Source: Hericium rajendrae (Eukaryota > Basidiomycota > Agaricomycetes > Russulales > Hericiaceae). Taken from it: 64,000 nt of DNA. The position numbers and the translations under genes were made by a program. This document shows positions 11,596 to 21,453 of the stretch, in pieces. The DNA is taken from contig CM065881.1 in the NCBI GenBank assembly GCA_033439255.1, positions 2,170,001-2,234,000 on the forward strand, given 5' to 3'. The notes under the pieces were generated by a model. It was given only the letters and a program-made list of their open reading frames with translations, did no database searches and was not told the origin of the DNA. Every line of letters begins with the position of its first letter. Position 1 is the stretch's first letter.

Positions 11596-13272
11596 TCAGC
11601 TCCATGCACTCTGCTCCAAGGTACTCAGCGTAACCACAGACACCGCGTCCTCGAGCTGTTCGAAGTATGAGCCATCGAGGCCGCGGGCCTTGGACGGCTC
11701 GATGTGCAGCCACTTCAGCTTCGGCGCGCCGAGCCTGCGCCGCGACAGCAGCCCCTCCACCAAGCAGTCGTACCACTCGTCATCGACGTCGATGCGCAGA
11801 AGCGTGACGCGCTCCAGGAGGGGCAGATTGTACCCGATGCAGCACGCATCTCTCTGCTCGTCGGGGCTGCCGTCGCCCGCGTCTGGGGCCAGCCCGAGGC
11901 ACTCGATGAATTCGTGCGTCGTGATCGTACCCGTGACCACGGCGTCCTCGATACCGCGCATCGTCCATAGCAGATGCTGCCAGACAGGCCTCTCGAGCGG
12001 CTCGTGGAGATCCGCGCGCATGTATTGGACCTCCGATAGCGGCAAGGCACCGGTGATACTCTGCATGAGAGTCCCATTGATCAAATACCGGCTGTAGCCG
12101 TCCATCACCAGCCGCAGCGTCTCGTGCGGCCAGTGAGTTCGGTTCTTCGGGATCTCATGCTGCTTCCATCCGCGGATGTGGAGTTTGGACTGGCGGACGT
12201 CGAAGTGGAGGGAGTGGATGGTGGATATCGGGTCTATGTGGATTCCGGAGACAAGACTCGTAATGCCGCCCTGGGCAGACTCGTCCGTCTCTGTGTCATC
12301 CGTGTTCATGGACAGGTGGATCGACGTCGAAGGCGGTATTGCCAGATGCTCCAGGAACTGGCGGAGGGATCGGGAGTAGTCCTGTATCTTAATGGTCCGG
12401 AGCGAGGGAAGCTCGATGGTATATGCGTCTTCAGGGGTCGGCGGCGTGGATGGAGTCACGTCGGGTGGCGCGGATCGTTCACTGGGAATGGAATACTCTA
12501 GCATGAGCGATTGGAGGTGCGGAGACGCCCCCAGCATGGAATGGAAGTCCCGCATTTTCGAGAACCACCGCCACGACATCGCGCCTGTCATCTCGAAATG
12601 GGTCAGGTTGCGCACGAGATGGGATGTCATGTCCGGCTCGAAGCTGGCATTCTTCACGCGCAGGACACGCAGCGCCGGTGTTTGGCCGCAGAACAATTCC
12701 TGGAAAAAATAAGGGACAAAAGACATCGAGTACGCCGGACAGCTGAACACCAATGTTTGCAGGGATGGAGCTGGGAAGCGGGTGTATGTCCGCATGATCT
12801 CGTGGATGTCAAGCCTGTCGTCTGCTTTGATGGACAATTCCCGTATGCGATGCATATGGGTCATGGCGGCCCTGGCTGCGCGCACAGAGTCCGCGCCGGC
12901 TACGGAGGAGAAGTCTGCATCGACATGGAGAGGGAGGTTCCTTGAGCGGTTCAGAAACACATTGGTCCACTCTGCGCTCGAAAAGTCGAGCCGCGTCCAT
13001 AACGATGCGTAGCTCGACGCTGTCAGACGCCAAGCCCTGCAGACGTGCAGCACGGCTATCCACTCGGGGACCCTGTCCCGGCAGCGCACTGGTCTGCTAT
13101 GTGGTTCTGCATCTCTGTACGCCTCGAACATGTTGCAAAGGAGTTCGGGTGGAAGAAGCGCCACGGCAGGGGCTCCCATCTTGCACGTTGGTGGGGAAGA
13201 GCTCGGCGACAACGTCGCGCTCGAAGGAGTGTGTGAAGTGCCTGAGGGATTCGAAAGGCCTGAGCTGTCCAT
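11596..13272 (-). CDS. F-box protein (subtype B), 558 aa
   Basis: A single open frame starts at a true ATG. A Ser/Pro-rich leader (residues 1-35) is followed by an F-box-like domain at about 38-97 (LLPPELLCNMFEA, IAVLHVCRAWRLTASSYASLW). The long C-terminal region has irregular LRR-like segments such as LVRNLTHFEMT, SPHLQSLMLEY and LPSLRTIKIQDY. By family it binds Skp1 and recruits a substrate for SCF ubiquitination; the substrate is unknown. It shares DFSSAEWTNVFL and DADFSS with the adjacent gene at 14.0-15.7 kb, so the two are tandem paralogues. No intron is needed. Long frames on the opposite strand are shadows of its GC-rich coding sequence. Confidence 0.85.
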   Translation of the reverse strand: MDSSGLSNPSGTSHTPSSATLSPSSSPPTCKMGAPAVALLPPELLCNMFEAYRDAEPHSRPVRCRDRVPEWIAVLHVCRAWRLTASSYASLWTRLDFSSAEWTNVFLNRSRNLPLHVDADFSSVAGADSVRAARAAMTHMHRIRELSIKADDRLDIHEIMRTYTRFPAPSLQTLVFSCPAYSMSFVPYFFQELFCGQTPALRVLRVKNASFEPDMTSHLVRNLTHFEMTGAMSWRWFSKMRDFHSMLGASPHLQSLMLEYSIPSERSAPPDVTPSTPPTPEDAYTIELPSLRTIKIQDYSRSLRQFLEHLAIPPSTSIHLSMNTDDTETDESAQGGITSLVSGIHIDPISTIHSLHFDVRQSKLHIRGWKQHEIPKNRTHWPHETLRLVMDGYSRYLINGTLMQSITGALPLSEVQYMRADLHEPLERPVWQHLLWTMRGIEDAVVTGTITTHEFIECLGLAPDAGDGSPDEQRDACCIGYNLPLLERVTLLRIDVDDEWYDCLVEGLLSRRRLGAPKLKWLHIEPSKARGLDGSYFEQLEDAVSVVTLSTLEQSAWS

Positions 13273-14015
13273 GGAATCGTTTGTGACACAGTATAAACCT
13301 GCAATGACACGGCCAGAGTGTCCCGAACGACTGCCGTTAGCACCAGCAAAGATAACAAACTGGAGAATCTCACCTGTACCTTTCCTTCCAGTGCCAGGAG
13401 AGCGTCGATGCTACACAGTCGACTGAGATCTGATGGAAGTATAGGCAGTTGCAACAAGACAACCCGTTCCGCCGAACTACATAGGTAGCATAATCCCAGT
13501 CCGACGCTAAATCAAATGCGGTGTGCGGTCCGCTGTTCGAATTCGAAGAACCGGAAAGCGCGCCGAACGCGGCGACCTCAGCACGTTCTTCAAGATGCGA
13601 CGAGTCTATCAAGGAGCCTTTCAATGAAACTCGTAGCTGTCGTCGTTGTCGATGAGGGAGTCAGCTATTCCCGAGGAAACAGGATCGAGATGAAGTGACA
13701 GCATTTCATATGCGAAATTGCGAACACGCGTCTACAAGTTTGTACGTAAATGGGCACTCTCCCTCTCCACCATCTGTCCAGACTTGCACTCTCCCATCCT
13801 TTGGATCGATCAAAGCCGACCACTATACTTTTGAAAGGCAAACCCCGTTTTCGCCTTTAACATACAGCGATTATCATAGAGTCAAATGAATCAACAAATT
13901 TAGAGCAACCGAAGTACCTTAAATCTACACGGGCCGTTCAGCCTGAGTTCTCTCGGAACTGAAAAATCGACACACCTTCCCCGAAAGAGCGTTGCGGCGA
14001 GCACGAGGATCAAGG
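13273..14015. other. Intergenic between tandem F-box paralogues
   Basis: A minus-strand frame at 13370-13624 is open but has no similarity to the N-termini of the flanking F-box genes, and no splice link was found. Nothing else is seen. Confidence 0.45.
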
Positions 14016-15671
14016 TCATTGAATTTCATACGATCCATCGGGCATCGACACGGACACGAGATGAGCTCCCCGTTTTAGCCCCTCACGGACCATAGGCTCC
14101 AACCCACCCTCGTACCGCGCACACCACACACGCACCTCCCGGAGCTTGGGGTGCGCCTGTCGCCGCTGCAGCACGGCAAGCAGCCAGATGAACCAGCAAT
14201 GGTTCACCAGCCCCTGGTACATGTACATGGCCTCCAAATGGGGCAGCGGGGCACACAACTGCCCCTCGTGCACGTACAGCAGCGCGAGCCCTTCTAGAAA
14301 CCCCATCGAGTGGCTGCCTTCGATACGGAGCTCCCGCAGGCATGGCATCGCCCGGCAGAGCAGCGCACACGAGTCGGTGGGCAGCCTTCCGAAGAGGTTC
14401 GCCGTTAGGTACCGAATGTCCGCAAGCGGCAGTGCGGGTATCGCCGCTCCGAGGATGTAGATTAGGGCATCGTCGGCAAGCGAACCTGACAAGCTCTCCA
14501 CGGCAAAGAGGAAGGCTTCCTTCGGCATGGGCCCCATGACTGCAGCGGCGCTCGGGGCCGTCCAGCCTCTTATGAGGAGCCGCTTATATGGCGGATCTTC
14601 GTGGATGTACAAGGACTGTACCGAGGTTGTAGAGTGAGCGGATATAAGAGATGCAATTCGCGCGAGGTGGACCTGATAGTCCCAGTCACCCATTGCTATG
14701 ATCGCTGTGAGTCGGAAAGACGGTAGGGGAGGAGTGTTCAGACGGCCCAATAGACAGGAGACTAATGGCAGCGAAGCTCGCATAGCGAGTTCCCGCAAGC
14801 AGGGTAGATGTATGCTGTGGTCTGCATAATCTTCAGCAGTGTCAAACGCGCCCGGCTTGACGAACTCCAGCGAGAGTCCTTCGAGTCGCGGGGACATCTC
14901 GAGCACGGAAAGCAAATCCCGTATGTTCGTGAATGAACTCCATCCCGTCGCGTTCGTGACTTCCAGATGCGTCAGGCCGCGGAAAATGCTGCACGCCAAA
15001 GTAGGCTCGAAACTGCCGTCCGATATACACAAACGGCGCAACGATGGTGTGTGTCCGCCAAAAACATTTGATATGAGTTTCGGAGTGCCGGGAGGCGAGC
15101 TGAGACTGGAATGAAATTCGAGAGTTTCCAAAAGCGGCGCATGGCAAGCTCCAAATTCTTGCAAGATCTTATGAACGGCGAACTTCCCGTCCGCCGTGAT
15201 GATGAGCGTCCGGACGCGACATAGATGGCTGAGGACGCTCCTGGCTGCGTAGGATGCTTCAGGCCAGAAGCGAGACGAGAAGTCTGCATGAACGTCGAGA
15301 GGCTGGTCCTGCGAAAGCTGTAAAAACACTCTGGTCCATTCGCGATTTGAGAAATCTATGGTGGTCCATAATGACGAGTCTCCTGCAGCCACAAGGCGCC
15401 ATGTTCGGCATACGTGCAGCAAGTTGACGAATATAGGTATACTCTTGTCATTGTGTCGCGATAGGATGGGCTTCAGAATACGGAATATGCGACAAAGGAG
15501 TTCCGGAGGGAGAAGGGATATAGTCGAATGGGGTGTGATGAAGGTTGGGCAGTGCTGCTTCGGGAACCTAGTACCTGACGGTACGAGCTCCTTGGAATGG
15601 TCTGGGCTGCTCAATGTTCCAATTTGATGCATCAGAATGTCTGTAGGATACTCTGGATTGACGGTGCGCAT
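14016..15671 (-). CDS. F-box protein (subtype B), 551 aa
   Basis: The open frame continues 5' to 15710, but its first codon there is GTG, so the first ATG at 15671 is chosen; an upstream exon is possible. The F-box-like domain is at about 53-108 (SLLPPELLCRIFRI, FVNLLHVCRTWRLVAAGDSSLW). It is followed by LRR-like segments (FRGLTHLEVT, SPRLEGLSLEF, LPCLRELAMRA, MPCLRELRIEG). It is a paralogue of the gene immediately downstream at 11.6-13.3 kb: both have DFS.EWT.VFL and HADFSS. The inferred role is SCF substrate receptor. Confidence 0.83.
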   Translation of the reverse strand: MRTVNPEYPTDILMHQIGTLSSPDHSKELVPSGTRFPKQHCPTFITPHSTISLLPPELLCRIFRILKPILSRHNDKSIPIFVNLLHVCRTWRLVAAGDSSLWTTIDFSNREWTRVFLQLSQDQPLDVHADFSSRFWPEASYAARSVLSHLCRVRTLIITADGKFAVHKILQEFGACHAPLLETLEFHSSLSSPPGTPKLISNVFGGHTPSLRRLCISDGSFEPTLACSIFRGLTHLEVTNATGWSSFTNIRDLLSVLEMSPRLEGLSLEFVKPGAFDTAEDYADHSIHLPCLRELAMRASLPLVSCLLGRLNTPPLPSFRLTAIIAMGDWDYQVHLARIASLISAHSTTSVQSLYIHEDPPYKRLLIRGWTAPSAAAVMGPMPKEAFLFAVESLSGSLADDALIYILGAAIPALPLADIRYLTANLFGRLPTDSCALLCRAMPCLRELRIEGSHSMGFLEGLALLYVHEGQLCAPLPHLEAMYMYQGLVNHCWFIWLLAVLQRRQAHPKLREVRVWCARYEGGLEPMVREGLKRGAHLVSVSMPDGSYEIQ

Positions 15672-16308
15672 CACGATATAAGCTAGACCATTGTTAGCAT
15701 CTAAAGGCACATGGAGTGAGAGAAGTACCGACGCGCTGTAAAAGGCGGAACTTCGAATAGCGCCAGCGATGGACCTGGTGCATACTCGAGCTTGCGCTCT
15801 TCATATGAGGATAGCTACCTCAAGTTTCACACGTTGACCTGGCGCAGGGCGCCCGTCATGTCACTTACGTCCCTGTCTCGTGCTCACTGTCAAGTATCAA
15901 CGTCTTGTTGATCAGCGAAACCGACGTCTCGAACAAAGACGTGAATACTTACGTTCTCAATTGACCGACAGTACACTCAGGCTGTCGGTGCTATGTGCTC
16001 ATGGTGAAGTTTCAGCAAGCGAGCGAGCTGATAACGCACGTAATTATCCACAACGCCCATGATAGCGCTGCGGCCATGGTGAGACTCCAGTCGTCAATCT
16101 CCACATCTGTATTCTCGATCAGTTCGGCGTAATCAACACCCCGCAATGCAGTTCTGAGCCCACGATGTTCGAGATTTCAGCGGTGCCACGCGACAGGAAC
16201 GTTGTCTCATACTGATGGGCCAGAGCAATGCACAGCTCACTTGATGAAAGGCAGAGCCACTGAGAAACACAGAACTGTCGCAATAAACATCTATGCTGCA
16301 ACGCATTC
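15672..16308. other. Intergenic, probably EMC5 3' UTR plus F-box promoter
   Basis: No gene is supported. A short open minus-strand stretch at about 15,960-16,170 encodes a hydrophobic tail but has no start or acceptor that ties it to a gene. Confidence 0.4.
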
Positions 16309-16878
16309 TCATGACTTCGGCTCCTTTCCGAGAATCTTGCCTCTCGTCACCCAATTCGCAAAACCCAGCCGCGAGTCCATCTCGTCAATAGTCCTGGAGT
16401 ATACAGCTGTCAGTTGCCGTTCCGTGATGATGGAGCCACATGAAAGGGCGACGTACCGCTTCTTCATCTCACTGGCCCACGTAATTTCCCTAGGTTCAGG
16501 CGCTTTCAGCGACGCGCCGAGGATACCCAAAACGAGGGAGGCCAGAGCTTCAGCGATAATCTAGAGCAACGCAGAGCGCATGTATTAGCATGAGTAGCGG
16601 GAGGAATATAGCGTTGACACGGGACACGACGAGGAGACGTACGTCGGAAGGCAGCGCTCCTTCTGGTCTTCCCATCGCTTTCAAATGGGAAAGATCTGGC
16701 AGCCTCAGGGATCAGGAAACGCGAATTTCGATTCAAATGGGAAACTGACGTTCATAGGTGGAGAATGCGGCTGGGGAGGTTCCTCAACGTCAGTTCGATA
16801 CGGTGGTGGAAAGATGACGCCAGTCGCACCGTGGAACATCGCAATGGTCGCGATGATAAGTAGCACTTGTCCCAACAT
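16309..16878 (-). CDS. EMC5: ER membrane protein complex subunit 5 (EMC5/MMGT family)
   Basis: Five small minus-strand exons (16830-16878, 16750-16770, 16643-16695, 16457-16560, 16309-16393) splice to 103 aa. The protein has an N-terminal hydrophobic helix (LGQVLLIIATIAMFHAAFS) and then a loop with YEHLSHLKAMGRPEG. Next come LPSDIIAEALASLVLGILGA as the second helix and EITWASEMKKRTIDEMDSR ahead of the cytosolic tail. This order matches animal MMGT1 and fungal EMC5: two transmembrane helices, the LP.DI motif opening helix 2, and a conserved basic tail. EMC5 is a core subunit of the ER membrane insertase for tail-anchored and multipass proteins. No single frame shows more than part of it, so ORF-based calling would miss it. 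Its start codon faces the HD gene at 17.9 kb. Confidence 0.88.
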
Positions 16879-16965
16879 AGCGTATTCTTACGTTGATACA
16901 GCAGCTCACGTTTGAAGTGGGTCAGACCAAGCGGATTAGACGCCCAAATCGCCGGTCCGGCAGCG

Positions 16966-17849
16966 GACCGCTATCCCTTGTTGTCAATCGTCGCTGCCAG
17001 ATTCAGCAGCCAGAACTTGAACTTTGCCAGCAACCATCTTGCAATAGCTTGCAACCATCCCCAAGTTATGTTCACTGACCGAGCTCACGCCAAGCCTCAG
17101 ACACACGTATAAGCTTCGCTGACCTCCAGAAACAATTTCTTTACAAATAATCAGGACGGAATCACTTCGTTGTCCGTCCAATTTCATCCATTGAAACACG
17201 GACCAACCTGGTCCGGACATCGCGCATGAACTTACACGTTGTGGCGCTTCTTAAGCGATTTGAAGTAGAAGTGCGCCAACGTCTCCCGAAGGTCAAGTAG
17301 TTTTCTGGTTTGATATTACGAAACTGAGTACTGACCACTGGCAGCGGGACCGAGTTTTACCTCATCCGACTCGACTTGACGTCCGTGATCCCGAATGGAG
17401 CTCGTCCGTGTACACTGTCTTACGCTGGGGAATTGCTGCACGATCTCCCTTTAGCTGGAACCAGAGCGCTCCGTGACGGCATGCGCGAGCGGATGACGAC
17501 GCTCTGCGGCAGGGGTTCGGTGTCGGACGAAGGTAAGTGTCGACCACACTTGTTTTCGTTCAATCGTGAACGTCGCTGGCTTACCAGAATCTCTTATAAC
17601 ATGGCAAGATTGACGACGACGTAGATGCATGGTTATTGGTCTGTTCAGTCTCTACATTTCGACATTCGGACGAGCAAAATCTCATCCTCAATCCCAGAGT
17701 GGGTATCCAACGTCTGGTCGTGCTACTTCCCGATATGTCATTTGGTCATGAATAGATGATCGATGGACGCTCATTGAGCCGCGCTTCCGCGTCCGGACGG
17801 CCTTTGATGTGTATGTGGATCCCATCGGCTCCACCCACTCTCCGCAAAC
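16966..17849. other. Intergenic part of duplication unit 1
   Basis: No gene is seen. The sequence is homologous to about 18,980-19,998 in unit 2. Short antisense frames common to both (17,362-17,547 and 19,310-19,546) reflect the duplication rather than conserved coding. Confidence 0.5.
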
Positions 17850-17856
17850 TATAAAG
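17850..17856 (+). promoter_or_regulatory. TATA box of HD gene 1
   Basis: TATAAAG lies 91 bp before the ATG at 17941. The same heptamer followed by CTCA occurs at nearly the same distance (88 bp) before the second HD gene, so it is conserved in the duplication. Confidence 0.6.
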
Positions 17857-17940
17857 CTCAAGAAGACTTAGCCACAAGATCTCCTTCTCTATCGAAGCCT
17901 GGACCATATAAACACCTAACAATTATCTCCACCAGACAGC

Positions 17941-18765
17941 ATGGCATTCCCCGCTGCCGTTGACGCTTTCGTTCCTCGTGACTTCAAGGACTTCTCCCTC
18001 CGCTCCAAGATTAGCCCTGCCTATATTTCCCTTTCCGCTCTCCAGAGCCTCCCACTGGACGCCAAACACGCCGCATCTCGCAAATACGCTCTCAAAGTCG
18101 TGGAGCCGTCCTTGTACAGGCACTCGGAGCGGTGCTATCTATTCGCCGTCGCCATCGCTGCCAATGGTTTCCCGTCTGGCACTCCAGACGTGCCACAGAT
18201 CCCCTTCTCCGAGCTCCAGGACCGCTTGTTCCATGCAAGCATCCTGCACGATCTCGGTCTGTCCCACCACCCTGACGTGCTCGATCATCCCACGCACGCC
18301 ATGTCGTTCGAGCTCCAGGGCGGGATGCTTGCATACGAGCATCTGCTGCGCATAGACGCATCTATTGATGCGGAACGGTTGGGCGATATCGTGCAGAGTA
18401 TTATGACGCATACGCTGACGCTGCCACGGGGCTCTACAACGGCGATCGGCATGCTGCTCCAGCTCGGCGCTGTGTTCGATATGTTGGGCTATGACGCATT
18501 CGGGGAGGGATCTTTGGATTTCTTGCTGAATCGGAAGACCGTGCAGGAAATTGAGGCAGCCTATCCGAGGGGGGAGCAAGGGCATCAGATGAAAGAGTTT
18601 GTAGACAAGATGGCGCAGGAGAAACCGCACTGCCTGATATTGGCTGGCGTAAGTCCTTGTAATCCCTCTCATCATGCGATTCCCTCTACTGACGAGACTA
18701 CACATACACAGATACCTGATTTCGCGAACCGTGTCGCTTGCATTAACCAGCTGGTGGTTGACTGA
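17941..18765 (+). CDS. HD-domain protein, cyanamide hydratase (Ddi2/Ddi3)-like, copy 1
   Basis: Two exons, 17941-18648 and 18712-18765, encode 253 aa. The 63-bp intron keeps frame, so the unspliced ORF also stays open. The HD metal-binding set is visible: His61 (LYRHSERCY), His103-Asp104 (ILHDLG) and Asp180 (GAVFDMLG). MSFELQGGMLAYEHL and IVQSIMTHTL are also present, in the order and spacing of the fungal cyanamide hydratase family (yeast Ddi2/Ddi3, Myrothecium cah). That family hydrates cyanamide to urea at a divalent metal; substrates of many paralogues are untested. It is likely cytosolic, with no signal peptide or membrane segment. The C-terminus after the intron differs from copy 2 and is about 10 residues shorter. 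Confidence 0.85.
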   Translation: MAFPAAVDAFVPRDFKDFSLRSKISPAYISLSALQSLPLDAKHAASRKYALKVVEPSLYRHSERCYLFAVAIAANGFPSGTPDVPQIPFSELQDRLFHASILHDLGLSHHPDVLDHPTHAMSFELQGGMLAYEHLLRIDASIDAERLGDIVQSIMTHTLTLPRGSTTAIGMLLQLGAVFDMLGYDAFGEGSLDFLLNRKTVQEIEAAYPRGEQGHQMKEFVDKMAQEKPHCLILAGVSPCNPSHHAIPSTDETTHTQIPDFANRVACINQLVVD

Positions 18766-18980
18766 AGATAACGCCATGGAGGCGGAAGTAAAGGATGTTA
18801 CGGAATGAATGAGACGCATGAATGTGTAAATGCAGCCTCATCACTGAGACGCCAGAGTGTTGTACACTAAATATTGATTTGCGTTCTGCACTTCCCTTCA
18901 CTACGCTTGCAGATTCAATGTGGAACGTCAACTTTAAACAATCATTGACAATCACCGGCGCGAAAACACCCGGCCCGATA

Positions 18981-19998
18981 GCGGACCACCATTCATCTTC
19001 GTAAATTGACAGTCCTATATTATTTGAACCTATTTCTAACTTTGCCAACAGCGATTCAAAGCAGGTTCACTAACCGAGATCATACATTCAGAAATACGGT
19101 TGTTCCGTCAACACCAAGTACAGCACCGATTTTTTTAGGCCAACATCACTCCCCTGTTTACCCAATTGCATCCGATGGAGCACAGATCGCTGGCAACCTG
19201 GCACAGGCGCTGCGCAGCTGAACCCAAATGACCTACTGGTACGCGTCGCCTCGCTTCTTCGGCATTCCGAAAGAGCAGCTAATGCTTTTCAAGAAACAGG
19301 TCCGCGAAACTAGACAGCGTGGGTGAGATTCGACCGCACTCGGCTTGGCGTCCGCGATCCGAGTTGCACTGCGCCTAAGTGGGGCAAATATTGCAGGATG
19401 ATGCTGCGGAATATCGTACCAGGGCGCTTTTTCACGGCATGTTGAAGATTGAATGATGATGCTCTACGGCCAGCGTTTGGTGTCGCACGAAGGTAAGCAT
19501 CAACTACATGCGCTGCGGCATTTGGCCCTCCACACCCCTCATGCATCGGGGACCTCGCTGATGCTGTTCATGGAAAAGAGGCTGCGTGCCAGACTCATAC
19601 CATGGATTTGATCACCGGTAACTCACGAGCATAGGTCCGAGTCTGAGTTTGCAGACACATGTACATCTCATGCATCGTTGACGCGCCTTCAACTGCAGTT
19701 ATCCTTCTAACTCGGCGCTGTTTGTGTCCACGGGGTTGTCTGACCGCTCGAATTTCTCCAGATGAGTGAGATCAGGTTCTACTCGACCGACCGACCCTTT
19801 CGGCGACAACAGCGTACATCGTGCTGATTTGACATCATCACTTCCCGATAATGATGAACATTCCAGAGTTGTTCAGTCACGAATACGTGATTCTCAAAGT
19901 CTCGTCAAGCCGGATGTCCGCGTCAGCTTGCTGCGGACGGCCATCCTCGTGTTACAGTAAGTGGAATTACCACCGTCTCCTACCCACTTTCTGAAATC
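18981..19998. other. Intergenic part of duplication unit 2
   Basis: No gene is seen. This is the counterpart of about 16,966-17,849. It has diverged by many substitutions and small indels, so the duplication is not very recent. Confidence 0.5.
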
Positions 19999-20005
19999 TA
20001 TAAAG
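19999..20005 (+). promoter_or_regulatory. TATA box of HD gene 2
   Basis: TATAAAG followed by CTCA lies 88 bp before the ATG at 20087, matching the element upstream of copy 1. Confidence 0.6.
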
Positions 20006-20086
20006 CTCAGCTGATACTCACCGCAAACTCTACTTCTCTCAATAAACTGAACCGCAGACATACTCGGCACCCAGCCATCATACAGC

Positions 20087-20936
20087 ATGTCATTCCCCAC
20101 TGCAGTCGATGCTTTCGTCCCTCGTGAATTCAAGGAGTTCATCATGCGCTTCAAGACTAACCCCGGTTATATCTCCCTCTCCGCTTTGCAGAGCATCGCG
20201 CTGGACGCTAAACAGATCGCCTCTCGCGACTACGCCTCCAGAATCGAGGAGCCGACCTTGTACAGGCACTGCGAGCGGTCCTACCTTTTCGGACTTGCCA
20301 TCGTCGCCAACGGCTTCCCGTCCGGCACCCCAGGCATCCCCCAGATCCCCTTCGCCGAGCTCCAGAACCGTTTGTTCCACGCGAACATGCTGCACGACGT
20401 CGGCCTGGCACAGCACTCCGACGTGGTCGGCCACCCCGCGCACGCCATGTCCTTCGAGCTGCACGGCGGGGTGATGGCATACGAGCACCTGCGGAGCACA
20501 GACGCCTCCATCGACTCCGAGCGCCTCGGTGACATCGTGCAGAGCATCATGACCCACACATTGGCGCTGCCCAGGGGTTCCACGACGGCCGTCGGCATGC
20601 TGCTACAGCTCGGCGCGCTATTTGACGTGTTGGGCTATGACGCGTTCGGGGAGGGTTCACTGAACTCCTTGGTGAATCGGCAGACGGTGCAGGAGATCCT
20701 GAAGGCATACCCGAGGGGGGAGCTAGGGAAAGAAGTGGCACACTTTTTGGACATGATGGGAGAGTACAAGCCTCACTGCCTGGTCTTAGCTGGTGTAAGT
20801 CGCAACGCCCTTTCGACGATTCGGTGATTTCTTGACGAAGTTCTATGTGCAGATCCCTGGTTTCGCTGAGCGCGTTGCCGCCGCCGTCTGGCCGGTCGAT
20901 GAGGCGGAGAAGATGGAGAAGGATGCGACCGAGTGA
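20087..20936 (+). CDS. HD-domain protein, cyanamide hydratase (Ddi2/Ddi3)-like, copy 2
   Basis: Two exons, 20087-20794 and 20853-20936, encode 263 aa. All HD ligands of copy 1 are kept: LYRHCERSY, MLHDVG and GALFDVLG, with MSFELHGGVMAYEHL and IVQSIMTHTL. The N-terminal 236 codons align with copy 1 without gaps. After the intron the tail diverges (IPGFAERVAA..., ending in an acidic/Lys stretch). The high third-position C/G in exon 1, compared with copy 1, suggests the two copies have evolved separately for some time. Activity as a cyanamide hydratase is inferred from the family; a redundant or divergent substrate is possible. Confidence 0.85.
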
Positions 20937-21453
20937 ATACAGAAGAAGAGTTGTCTGTTGATAGCATCGGGCCGAGTACGGTACTCGTCGCAATGAATGA
21001 AATGTATGGTTTATGTGCAATATTCGAAGCTGAGAGGCTCGGAGACGCCAAAGTCATGTGCGTCGGTGATAGACGCGTGTCGTGTGGGGAACCCCAGGAA
21101 ACCACACGATGACGCCCACCAACACCCACGCTACTGAGACTAAACCTGGAAAAGTTGAACAGTGAACAGCGACATTAGTCCAAGCCGATTCTTCTTTGTG
21201 ATCCTGCTCGACCTCGCTCTCCGATTTCCTGCTTACTCTCGTGCTTCAGGTTCATATTCCGAGCCGTTGGTAAGCATTTCCATGGATAATTCTGTTCAAA
21301 AGGCGTTGCTCATACAGCTGATACGATAGTGTATCCTGATTTTTTGATCTATAGATCTCCTTGGATCCCGTCGTTGGGTATCCGGTGGATACACTCATCT
21401 TGTACTCAGCATCATCTGGCGCACCTGAGGCCTTCGATCAGATAAGATCAAAC
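20937..21453. other. Intergenic; F-box promoter region
   Basis: No gene is seen. An AGTTGAACAGTGAAC cluster at about 21,153-21,167 lies upstream of the F-box gene and resembles elements upstream of other family members. Confidence 0.45.

Larger units (their letters stand above)
16910..20940. repeat. Tandem segmental duplication carrying two HD-domain genes
   Basis: Unit 1 (about 16.91-18.78 kb) and unit 2 (about 18.90-20.94 kb) match in order: a short AGCGGACC segment near 16,966/18,980, a TTCACT(G/A)ACCGAG segment near 17,070/19,069, a longer stretch at 17,362-17,547/19,310-19,546, the TATAAAG box, and the complete HD gene. Exon 1 is exactly 708 bp in both genes and the intron sits at the same codon. 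Boundaries are approximate because the intergenic parts have diverged. Confidence 0.8.

Noticed and set aside
15960-16170. Open minus-strand stretch after EMC5 encoding VDYAELIENTDVEIDDW
   Set aside because: No in-frame start or usable acceptor, and a stop lies just upstream; it most likely belongs to the EMC5 3' UTR.
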